DNA from: Chitinophagales bacterium
GTDB lineage: Bacteria > Bacteroidota > Bacteroidia > Chitinophagales > JAHDHT01
Assembly: GCA_020631175.1 (NCBI GenBank)
Contig: JAHDHT010000179.1
Span: forward strand, 1-7,595
Direction: 5' to 3'
Length of the DNA stretch: 7,595 bases
Each line of letters begins with the position of its first letter. Position 1 is the first letter of the stretch. The notes beneath the pieces were generated by a model that was not told where the DNA came from, ran no database searches, and saw only the letters and a program-made list of their open reading frames with translations. Position numbers and translations under genes: made by a program. Shown in pieces: positions 1 through 6,397 of the stretch.

Positions 1-1020
1 TTTGGATTCAATGGCAAAGAAATGGATAATGAGGTGTCTGGGCAAGGAAACCAATACGACTACGGCTTCAGAATCTACAATCCAAGAATCGCTAAGTTTT
101 TATCCGTTGATCCTCTGACTAAAGAATATCCTTGGTATACACCATATCAGTTTGCTGGGAATACACCAATTCAGGCTATAGATTTAGATGGTTTAGAAGA
201 GTGGTATTATTTACATCCATTAGTTGGATGGCAAAAATCTAAATTAGTTGGTGGACCTAAAAATGAAGAAATTATGAATAAAGCAGGCTACTACAGCTTG
301 CAACAGGTACATAAAATTAATCAGGAACAAAAACAGATCGACGCTAGAAGAGAAAAGATGTCGGCTTACGAAGATCAAAAACGAGCTGTCCAAGCTGTTA
401 ATATGATCAAAATGTCAAATAATGGTGTATTCTTAGGTGGTTATTTGTTGGCATCTGGTCCATATGGTTTATATGAAGCTAGTAATTATTTTTCTGAAGG
501 TCAATATTTTTTAGCTGCAGGAACAGCTGTGCTAAGCTTAACAGATTTAAGAGGTATTTGGTCAGCGGGTAGAACAATGACTTCAAAACAAATATTTGCT
601 ACGCAGGGAAATTTTATGAGGGGCTGGTTTGGTGAATATAGAGCTGCAACAGTTTTTTATAAGAATTTCGATCATTTAACAGAAGTAGTTACACCGTTCT
701 TTAAAACGGTAGACTTCTATAGCCATGAATTAAAAAGAGCAATTAGTTTTAAAACATTTAATCCAAAAGATGTTTGGGGCTCTAAATATGCAATGAAAAA
801 AAATATAGATGATCTAGTAGATTTAAAAAAAGCAGGGGCAATATCATATGGTGGTGCAGAGAAAAGTTTAAGTGGTGGAGTAGGTTTAGATGTTGCAGTT
901 CCTAAAGGCTGGCTTGATAATGTCGATAATAAAAAATTCGTTTCGGAAATAGAGAAATATGCAGATGAAGTAGGACTTGGAGCGGAAAACGTTAATTTCA
1001 GTGAAAAATTATTAGATTGA
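1..1020 (+). CDS. Rhs-family polymorphic toxin, C-terminal part (5' end outside window)
   Basis: The frame is open from base 1, so this is the 3' end of a larger gene and the ATG at 22 is internal. Residues 1-67, counted from the first codon in the window, form the Rhs repeat-associated core: FNGKE, then YDYGFRIYNPRIAKFLSVDP, then YQFAGN and a closing DLDGLEE. In Rhs proteins this core ends the beta-shell, and everything after it is a variable toxin tip. Here the tip is about 270 residues: a charged helical stretch (about 80-135), a Gly/Ala-rich hydrophobic stretch (about 142-182) and a C-terminal domain (about 195-339). That domain has a GE helix (E212), VDF (D238) and ISFKT (K251), whose order resembles a PD-(D/E)XK nuclease core with Ser where the second acid is usual. 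The nuclease reading is tentative and I cannot name the family. The secretion route is not visible. An adjacent gene probably encodes the immunity protein. Confidence 0.88.
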   Translation, partial: FGFNGKEMDNEVSGQGNQYDYGFRIYNPRIAKFLSVDPLTKEYPWYTPYQFAGNTPIQAIDLDGLEEWYYLHPLVGWQKSKLVGGPKNEEIMNKAGYYSLQQVHKINQEQKQIDARREKMSAYEDQKRAVQAVNMIKMSNNGVFLGGYLLASGPYGLYEASNYFSEGQYFLAAGTAVLSLTDLRGIWSAGRTMTSKQIFATQGNFMRGWFGEYRAATVFYKNFDHLTEVVTPFFKTVDFYSHELKRAISFKTFNPKDVWGSKYAMKKNIDDLVDLKKAGAISYGGAEKSLSGGVGLDVAVPKGWLDNVDNKKFVSEIEKYADEVGLGAENVNFSEKLLD

Positions 1021-1022
1021 TA

Positions 1023-1805
1023 ATGAAAAGTAAGCAACTTGAATTAATAATATGCTTTAAAAAAGAGACAAATATAATTTCCTTATTTCAGGAATTATAT
1101 AGAGAACACTTTAAATTTAAGGTTCAGGCATTTAGTGTAGGTAAATCAAAGGCAATTGCGTGGAATGAAAAAGATTGTAATTATGCAGTTGAAAACTTAA
1201 AAAGTGATGAAAGCTTTAATATTTACAACTTTAATGACAAACAAGATGAAATAACACGTTTCAATATCGTCAATACTGGAGAAATGATGAGTTTTAAGTT
1301 TATCCATTTAGTTTATCAAAATCTAAACTTAAAGCCTAAAAATATTGAGAAATTCATAAAACACAAAGGTTTTATAGCAGCCTATTTAAATAGTCATTAT
1401 TTTTTTGAAAAACATAATGTCAAAACTAGCAGTAGTGCGGAAAGACTTAATATTCCAAAAGAATTCACAGAAAAATTACCATATAAGATAGATCATCACG
1501 GTCAAAAGATTTTTGACACTTCACACAATGAAGGAAATAAAAATTATTTAAAACAAACATTATTAACCGTTGGTAGTAAAATGTGGTTAGGACCTCTTTA
1601 TTTTGATTTAGTTAATAAAGAAAAAGCATTAAAATTTGAAGGCGCACTGGAAATAAATGAACTAACAAGTGACGTGTTATATATCAATTTATTTAATGAC
1701 CCATTAGAAGCTGAAAAAGAAGATAATTTGGTGATACAAAGAAAGTGGCGAAATGAAATGGCTTATCTTAGAATTATTAATGAATACACCATATACCCTT
1801 TTTAA
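1023..1805 (+). CDS. Probable immunity protein for the Rhs toxin (unrecognised family)
   Basis: This encodes 260 residues from the ATG at 1023, two bases after the toxin stop. The frame also has a TTG at 1017 overlapping that stop, but ATG is the likelier start and the spacing suggests translational coupling. I recognise no domain. There is no signal peptide or membrane segment, so a cytoplasmic protein is expected, as for most nuclease immunity proteins. The N-terminal third is rich in Lys, Phe and Asn. A helical part around residues 88-130 (FKFIHLVYQNL, then FIAAYLNSHYFF) precedes an acidic/aromatic C-terminal part (KMWLGPLYFDLV, then DVLYINLFNDPLEAEKEDN). The role is inferred from position alone: in polymorphic toxin loci the gene just after the toxin tip is normally its antidote. 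The base composition is as AT-rich as that of the toxin tip, which fits their transfer as a pair. Confidence 0.75.
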   Translation: MKSKQLELIICFKKETNIISLFQELYREHFKFKVQAFSVGKSKAIAWNEKDCNYAVENLKSDESFNIYNFNDKQDEITRFNIVNTGEMMSFKFIHLVYQNLNLKPKNIEKFIKHKGFIAAYLNSHYFFEKHNVKTSSSAERLNIPKEFTEKLPYKIDHHGQKIFDTSHNEGNKNYLKQTLLTVGSKMWLGPLYFDLVNKEKALKFEGALEINELTSDVLYINLFNDPLEAEKEDNLVIQRKWRNEMAYLRIINEYTIYPF

Positions 1806-1861
1806 ATGTAATTCAATAAATTTAACACATAGGAACTAGTTACCGTTTTATAAAATTTCAA

Positions 1862-1917
1862 ACCTAAACTAGGTATCTCATGAATATACAAAGAAAAAAT
1901 ATTCATCTAAAATTTTT
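1862..1917 (+). terminator. Candidate terminator after the toxin-immunity pair
   Basis: The 190 bp between the immunity gene and the end of the XRE gene hold no gene. They contain two inverted repeats: a small ACCTA-aac-TAGGT hairpin (1862-1874) and an 8-bp perfect stem ATGAATAT / ATATTCAT (1880-1887 and 1899-1906) with an 11-nt A-rich loop. A short T run (1913-1917) follows on the plus strand. The stem is AT-only and weak, so termination is plausible but not certain. It could also serve the converging XRE transcript. Confidence 0.35.
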
Positions 1918-1995
1918 GCAATTTAAAATGGAATAGCTCTCATCTTAGGACGAATGGATTTATCATTTCTTTTAGATTAGAAACTCTGTCAAAAT

Positions 1996-2331
1996 TCATT
2001 TAGTAGCAAAAGCTTTTTTAGTTTTAAAATTTTGCAATGCCATGTCAATCATTTGTAGCACAAAACTTTTATTTTCTTCTGAAAGACCTGCGATATCTTC
2101 CATTCGTTTAAGGGTTTGTTGATCAAGTTCGAGTGTTGTTTTTCCTACGAGGAAATCGATACTAACTTCTAAAGCGTCAGCAATTTTCATGATCACTTCA
2201 ATAGAGGGCGTTATGATCCCTCTTTCATATCTTCCAATTATATCTCCTGAAGTTCCGACTGCTTTTCCTAGTGCAGCTTGAGAGAGCTTCTTTTTCTTTC
2301 TAAGGAGCATAATATGTTCACCTATTGTCAT
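1996..2331 (-). CDS. XRE-family helix-turn-helix transcriptional regulator
   Basis: This is a 111-residue DNA-binding protein on the minus strand. The N-terminal domain (about 4-63) is a typical lambda-repressor-like HTH. LRKKKKLSQAALGKAVG contains the first helices and GTSGDIIGRYERG the recognition helix. TPSIEVIMKIADALEVSIDFLVG is the conserved end of the domain. A short tail (about 70-105) is predicted helical and may dimerise; it ends in a Lys-rich stretch. There is no peptidase or sensor domain, so the inducing signal is unknown. It is transcribed away from the primase-helicase gene, with the two start codons 157 bp apart. Small XRE proteins placed this way in phages and integrative elements commonly repress both themselves and the divergent operon. 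Repression of the module is an inference from this layout and from the palindrome in the control region. Confidence 0.9.
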   Translation of the reverse strand: MTIGEHIMLLRKKKKLSQAALGKAVGTSGDIIGRYERGIITPSIEVIMKIADALEVSIDFLVGKTTLELDQQTLKRMEDIAGLSEENKSFVLQMIDMALQNFKTKKAFATK

Positions 2332-2372
2332 ACTGAAAAGTCTTTATTACTACTATTAAAATGTGCTTTATG

Positions 2373-2404
2373 CAAAAATAGGAGATTGAAATGTCTTAAA
2401 CAAT
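2373..2404 (-). promoter_or_regulatory. Promoter of the XRE regulator
   Basis: Read on the minus strand, ATTG (complement of 2401-2404) is followed after 20 nt by TATTTTTG (complement of 2373-2380). The second box matches the Bacteroidota -7 consensus TAnnTTTG exactly, and the first matches the -33 TTTG at three of four bases. Transcription would begin near 2366, leaving a leader of about 35 nt before the XRE start codon. Confidence 0.6.
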
Positions 2405-2414
2405 TCCTTTTGGG

Positions 2415-2446
2415 CTTGTGTATATTAGACCGATACATTACTTTTG
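2415..2446 (+). promoter_or_regulatory. Promoter of the primase-helicase gene
   Basis: CTTG (2415-2418) is followed after 20 nt by TACTTTTG (2439-2446), again an exact TAnnTTTG and a three-of-four TTTG. The expected start of transcription is near 2453, about 36 nt before the ATG at 2489. The geometry (20-nt spacer, leader of about 36 nt) is the same as that of the divergent XRE promoter. The two -33 boxes are only 10 bp apart, so the promoters lie back to back. Confidence 0.6.
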
Positions 2447-2448
2447 CT

Positions 2449-2458
2449 ACCAATTGGT
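2449..2458. promoter_or_regulatory. Candidate operator palindrome
   Basis: ACCAATTGGT is a perfect 10-bp palindrome lying on the predicted transcription start of the primase-helicase promoter. A dimeric HTH protein bound here would block that promoter, and the divergent XRE protein is the obvious candidate. No second perfect copy is visible at the XRE promoter, so autoregulation is less well supported. Confidence 0.4.
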
Positions 2459-2488
2459 CGTAAAAAGATTTTTTGAAATTAATTAGCC

Positions 2489-5257
2489 ATGAACATACAA
2501 ACGCTTAAATCCAGCCTTGATATTATCGAAATCGCCCATCAGCTCGGCATCCAAACAGATAAAAACGATAAAGCACTGTGCCCCTTCCATGAAGACAAAA
2601 ACCCGAGCTTGCAGTTTAGTCGTAGCAAACAGATCGCGACTTGTTTTAGCAGCAAGTGCAAAGCTGGAACAATGGATGTAGTAAACCTGGTGCAGAAGAA
2701 AACAGGCTGGTCGTTAAATGAGACTTTGAAATGGCTACAGGCCCAAAGCGGATTAATACAAACGGATTATCCAAGAATAACCGAAGCACCGGAGCTGCAA
2801 GCAAGCATCACAGAAGCAACAAGAATCGAAATCTTAAGCGACTTATATCAGCTTTTCGAACGGGCATTTATCGGCAGTAGTAAAGCGAGAAGTTATGCCG
2901 AAAGCAGAAATTTGAATCATCGAATTTTATCAGTGGGTTATAATGCAGGCACCTTCCATCACAGCACGAATTTGTTTACCAACAGAGCTGAAAGATTAAA
3001 GCAATACGAAGCTTTAGGCTTACTTAAAAAAACGAACGCGGGTTATGGGGTGTTTGGTAAAGGCTGTTTGGTTTTTGCCTTGAAAGATCAAAGGGATCAG
3101 ATAACGGGCTTTTATTATCGAAGTATTGAGCAAAAGAAGAATAGCAATAAAAACAGCTCTAAAACCGGACAGCATTATTATCTTAAAAACAGGCAGGGGC
3201 TTTATCCGGGCTATCCTGCTCCGCAGACCAAAACGCTGATCTTGTGTGAAAGCATTATTGATACGGTGACGCTGATGCAGTCGCTGGAAAAAGATGAAGG
3301 CAGAAGCGTTTTAGCCAATTACGGCACAGAAGGCAGTAAGGAGCAAATGGATGCGATCATAGACCTGGCACATTTAGAAGAACTGATCTTGTTTTTTGAT
3401 GGAGATGAGGCAGGCAGAAACGGAGCTTTAAAAATAGCAGAAAAAATAGCTATAAAAATAGCAGAAACGATACAAGCTGGGGGAGCTGATCTTATGATCA
3501 AGATCGTCGACACGCCGAACGGTGAGGATATCAGCAGTTTATTAGAAGGTCACGAAAAACAAATTTTAATTGATCTGATTGAGACGGCAAAGCCTTATAA
3601 TAAACAGGCACAACAAACAACTGAACCTGTTTTTTTTCTTTCATCAGCTCAGGCAACAGCTGAAAGTGTAGCTAATGAAAAAAGAGCTAATGAAAAGAAA
3701 AAGATCGATGATGCTCCTACATTACCTGCATTGCCTACTCTTGAAACCAGCAATCCGAATCATATTGTTTACCGAACGGATGCAGCGCAGTATGTAATTA
3801 AAGGCGGGCTACGAATGGACCTGGATAGCATGAAAGTTAGCTTAGTTATTGAGAAGAATCAGCAGCTAGAAGCATCCTATTATTATAATAGAAAAAGCCG
3901 CAGTAAGCTCGACCTCTATGAAGACCGTCAGCTCATAAAAATATGCCGAGAAGCAGGCGAGAAATTAGACCTGTCACCGAATCGATTAGAAACCGATCTA
4001 AGCCGCATGACGGATCTATTAGATCAGTATCGTCAAAGTCAAATACAGTCTAAGCAACACAAGAAAACGATCGATCAAAGCTTGAGTAGCGCAGACAGGG
4101 CCGAATACATTAAGTTCGGTCGCCAGCCCGATCTATTAAAACGCATCAATACCTTGATCGGAAAAGCTGGCATTGTAGGCGAAAAAAATAACCGCCTGTT
4201 TTTGTTCTGTGTTGCGGTCAGCCATAAGATGCACCGTCCGCTACATGCGGTCGTTCAGGGCGGTAGCGGCAGTGGAAAGAGTTATTTGATTGCTAAAGTA
4301 AGTGAGCTCGTGCCGCAGCAGAAAGTGAAGCGGTATACAAGATTAAGTGAAAAAAGCTTTTACAACTTTGGCGAATATGAGCTGTGTCAGCACCTCATTA
4401 TTATAGAAGATTATGACGGCATGAATGAAGAAGTGGAATATGCCTTTAGAGAATTACAAAGCAGTGGAACGCTGCGCTCTGCGGTCAGTGGCAAAGATAT
4501 GGAAAGTGCAACTATACAAACCCGCGATAAAATCGTACGCGGCCCTATTGCCAGTATGGTGGCTACCACCAAAGCGGAAATCTATCACGATAATGCGACC
4601 CGGGTCTTTTTTATTGGCATCGATGAAAGCCTACAGCAGACCGCAAAAATCATCGATTATAAAAACGCCAAAGCGAGCGGAGCGATACAAACAGATACAG
4701 AAACGAAAGCCAAACATTATCTGCAGGGTTACGTGCAGACCTTGAAAGCCTATAAAGTCAATAATCCATACTTAAAGGAAATCAAGCTGCCTGTTCCGGC
4801 TGATCAATTAAGACGACTGCATGAGCTCCTTGCTGCCTTCTGCAATCAAATCACGCTGCTGCATCAACATCAGCGCACTAAGATCGACAGCCATACCATC
4901 AAGGCGGAAAAAGCAGATATGCAGCTGGCCATCGAGCTGCTCTTTGATAGCATCGTTTTAAAGGTAGATGAACTGGACGGCAGGCTTAGAGGTTTTTATG
5001 AAGCCTTAAAAGACTACTTGTTACCCAAGGGAAAAGATTACGCCTTTAGCCGCCGAGAAATCAGACAAGCCATGCAGTTAAGTAATAGCAGTTTGCATCG
5101 CTTTATGCAGCAGCTTTTAGAGCTAGAATATATCTATCAAAGCGGCGGCCACTCTAACAGAGGACTGTTATACAAGCTCAGTTATTGGGATAGCTTAAGC
5201 CAGCTTAGAGCAGGCATTAAGACGACATTAAACGAACAGTTAGAGCGACTCAATTAA
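2489..5257 (+). CDS. CHC2 zinc-finger/Toprim primase fused to an AAA+-like helicase
   Basis: This is a 922-residue replication protein. Residues 1-88 form a DnaG-type CHC2 zinc-binding domain with C31-P-F-H34, C52 and C57 as ligands. A Toprim domain follows (about 247-350): E254 in LILCESIID, D304 and D306 in FFDGDEAGR, and a third acidic motif around D347. This is the metal-binding set used for primer synthesis. After a low-complexity linker (about 370-425) comes a P-loop ATPase domain: Walker A GGSGSGKS (591-598), Walker B LIIIED (636-641), a possible sensor T at VATTK and a possible arginine finger in NATR (R705). A winged-helix-like domain (about 845-898, SRREIRQAMQLSNSSLHRF) ends the protein. 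Primase and helicase in one chain recall phage and plasmid replication proteins that start synthesis without host loaders. The ATPase subfamily is uncertain. The start at 2489 is the natural one, since the zinc finger begins soon after it. Confidence 0.88.
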   Translation: MNIQTLKSSLDIIEIAHQLGIQTDKNDKALCPFHEDKNPSLQFSRSKQIATCFSSKCKAGTMDVVNLVQKKTGWSLNETLKWLQAQSGLIQTDYPRITEAPELQASITEATRIEILSDLYQLFERAFIGSSKARSYAESRNLNHRILSVGYNAGTFHHSTNLFTNRAERLKQYEALGLLKKTNAGYGVFGKGCLVFALKDQRDQITGFYYRSIEQKKNSNKNSSKTGQHYYLKNRQGLYPGYPAPQTKTLILCESIIDTVTLMQSLEKDEGRSVLANYGTEGSKEQMDAIIDLAHLEELILFFDGDEAGRNGALKIAEKIAIKIAETIQAGGADLMIKIVDTPNGEDISSLLEGHEKQILIDLIETAKPYNKQAQQTTEPVFFLSSAQATAESVANEKRANEKKKIDDAPTLPALPTLETSNPNHIVYRTDAAQYVIKGGLRMDLDSMKVSLVIEKNQQLEASYYYNRKSRSKLDLYEDRQLIKICREAGEKLDLSPNRLETDLSRMTDLLDQYRQSQIQSKQHKKTIDQSLSSADRAEYIKFGRQPDLLKRINTLIGKAGIVGEKNNRLFLFCVAVSHKMHRPLHAVVQGGSGSGKSYLIAKVSELVPQQKVKRYTRLSEKSFYNFGEYELCQHLIIIEDYDGMNEEVEYAFRELQSSGTLRSAVSGKDMESATIQTRDKIVRGPIASMVATTKAEIYHDNATRVFFIGIDESLQQTAKIIDYKNAKASGAIQTDTETKAKHYLQGYVQTLKAYKVNNPYLKEIKLPVPADQLRRLHELLAAFCNQITLLHQHQRTKIDSHTIKAEKADMQLAIELLFDSIVLKVDELDGRLRGFYEALKDYLLPKGKDYAFSRREIRQAMQLSNSSLHRFMQQLLELEYIYQSGGHSNRGLLYKLSYWDSLSQLRAGIKTTLNEQLERLN

Positions 5258-5280
5258 GCAATATCAAAACTAAAAAACAG

Positions 5281-5377
5281 GCTGGTATCCCAGTCTATTG
5301 GAATGCCAGCTGGAATGCCAGAACGATGATAAACAGGGCATAAAGGGAGCAAAACACGGCTGGCGTTCCGCATTCCA
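5281..5377. repeat. Cluster of inverted and direct CTGG-N-ATTCCA units (two potential hairpins)
   Basis: Two tandem copies of TGGAATGCCAG occur at 5299-5309 and 5311-5321 (12-bp period). Related copies in the opposite orientation lie at 5281-5293 (GCTGGTATCCCAG), 5359-5369 (GCTGGCGTTCC) and 5370-5377 (GCATTCCA). The first inverted copy pairs with the first direct copy (5282-5292 with 5299-5309; 10 of 11 positions including one G-T, 6-nt loop). The second direct copy pairs with 5360-5370 (11 positions including two G-T, 38-nt loop). The cluster begins 23 bp after the primase-helicase stop. It could be an origin or priming site, a recombinase substrate, or an RNA structure in an intergenic leader. 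The sequence alone does not decide. Confidence 0.7.
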
Positions 5378-5410
5378 AGAGGTGTGTATTAGAGAGAAAG
5401 TCCATTATCA

Positions 5411-5480
5411 ATCTAAATGGATAATGATCTAAACGGATAATCATCAGAAATATCCATCCACTCAATTATCCATCCATCCA
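5411..5480. repeat. Symmetric array of four ATGGATAAT-like units before the recombinase genes
   Basis: Two 16-bp direct repeats, ATCTAAATGGATAATG (5411-5426) and ATCTAAACGGATAATC (5427-5442), are followed by two inverted copies of the same core, TATCCAT, at 5451-5457 and 5467-5473. The cores at 5417 and 5433 mirror those at 5467 and 5451 exactly about position 5445, and the spacing is 16 bp on each side. A further half-site, ATTATC at 5404-5409, can pair with GATAAT at 5420-5425. The array ends 14 bp before the first recombinase ATG. It has the look of a binding array for recombinases or a repressor, or of an attachment site. Confidence 0.75.
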
Positions 5481-5494
5481 AAAAACGTAAGCCA

Positions 5495-6397
5495 ATGATT
5501 AAGGAATTTAAAGCCTATTTAAGCCAGTTAGGCTATGGAAAAACAACGGTCTATATGCTGCCCGTCTGTGTAGCAGAATTTATAGATAAGCATCAAAAAC
5601 CATTTAATGAAATAGAAGCGAGCGACATCGCCGCTTATCACGATTACTTAAAACAACGACCGAATAAAAGGGGCGCTGGCGCACTGAGTGAATCTTACAT
5701 CCGTCATCATCTGTACGCACTCAAGGTGTTCTTTACTTATCTATTAGAAAATGAGCAGATCGAGCGCCATCCGGTGCAGGCATATCTAAGCAGTTTTAAG
5801 CTTAGTAAACCAACATCAAAGCCAAGGGAAATCTTAACGAAAACCGAAATCGAGCTGCTGTATCAAGCGACGATGAACTATAAAGAAAAAGCAGTCTTAA
5901 GTCTGTTTTACGGCTGCGGACTAAGGCGCAGTGAAGCCGCTCAGCTGGGCATTAGCGATCTACATTTTAAGAGCCGTTTATTATATGTTCGAAGTGGCAA
6001 AGGCGGCAAAAGAAGAGCGGTGCCGATGTCTAAAAAAGTACAAAACCACTTTGAATATTACATAAAACTAGAACGAGATAAAAACATTAAAAAAATAAAT
6101 CAGACTGCCTTAATCTTGAATCAAAACGGTCGTCCTATGAGCGGTAGTAGTTATGCCCGATTATTAAAAGAAATCTTAGCACGGACCAATATCAAAAAAC
6201 ACATCACGCTGCACTGCTTGAGACACAGCATTGCCAGCCATCTTTTAGTGGGCGGCTTAAGCCTTGAATATGTCCGAGACTTTTTAGGTCATAAACACCT
6301 TGAATCCACACAGATCTATACGAGAATCAAAAACAAACAACTATGGAAAATAAATGCAAAAACAAATATGAAAACAAATCCAAACACGAAGCCTTAA
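5495..6397 (+). CDS. Tyrosine recombinase/integrase, XerC/D-like, complete catalytic set
   Basis: This is a 300-residue site-specific recombinase, a length typical of XerC/D-type enzymes. An N-terminal SAM-like core-binding domain (about 1-95) is followed by the catalytic domain (about 112-285). The catalytic residues are all present: R144 in GCGLRRSE, K169 in the beta-hairpin SGKGGKRR, H240 and R243 in LHCLRHS, H266 in LGHKH, and the nucleophile Y275 in STQIYTRI. It should therefore cut and rejoin DNA by the usual 3'-phosphotyrosine route. The ATG at 5495 lies 14 bp after the symmetric repeat array. I see no TAnnTTTG promoter in the 237-bp gap, so expression may rely on read-through from the primase-helicase or on a weaker promoter. 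Its last 55 bp overlap the second recombinase gene in another frame. The C-terminal tail after 285 is Asn/Lys/Thr-rich and probably unstructured. Confidence 0.92.
   Translation: MIKEFKAYLSQLGYGKTTVYMLPVCVAEFIDKHQKPFNEIEASDIAAYHDYLKQRPNKRGAGALSESYIRHHLYALKVFFTYLLENEQIERHPVQAYLSSFKLSKPTSKPREILTKTEIELLYQATMNYKEKAVLSLFYGCGLRRSEAAQLGISDLHFKSRLLYVRSGKGGKRRAVPMSKKVQNHFEYYIKLERDKNIKKINQTALILNQNGRPMSGSSYARLLKEILARTNIKKHITLHCLRHSIASHLLVGGLSLEYVRDFLGHKHLESTQIYTRIKNKQLWKINAKTNMKTNPNTKP

Noticed and set aside
717..1037. A 106-codon minus-strand frame inside the toxin gene.
   Set aside because: It is antisense to a well-supported domain and has no recognisable motif.
2278..2463. A 61-codon plus-strand reading frame across the divergent promoter region.
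   Set aside because: It overlaps the XRE start in antisense and covers both promoters, and its composition is not protein-like.
3319..3513. A 64-codon minus-strand frame opposite the Toprim domain.
   Set aside because: It is antisense to the conserved DGDEAGR region and has a Ser/Ile-rich shadow composition.
4425..4745. A 106-codon plus-strand frame inside the primase-helicase gene.
   Set aside because: It is a shifted-frame shadow over the Walker B to arginine-finger region of the real protein.
20..5427. A 13-bp exact match, AAATGGATAATGA, at 20-32 and 5415-5427, which could suggest a shared recombination site.
   Set aside because: The first copy encodes the conserved KEMDNE part of the Rhs core, and a single 13-base match in an AT-rich window this long is expected by chance.
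5401..5480. A CRISPR-like array, suggested by the 16-bp repeats.
   Set aside because: The direct repeats are adjacent with no spacers, and the other copies are inverted; no cas gene is present.
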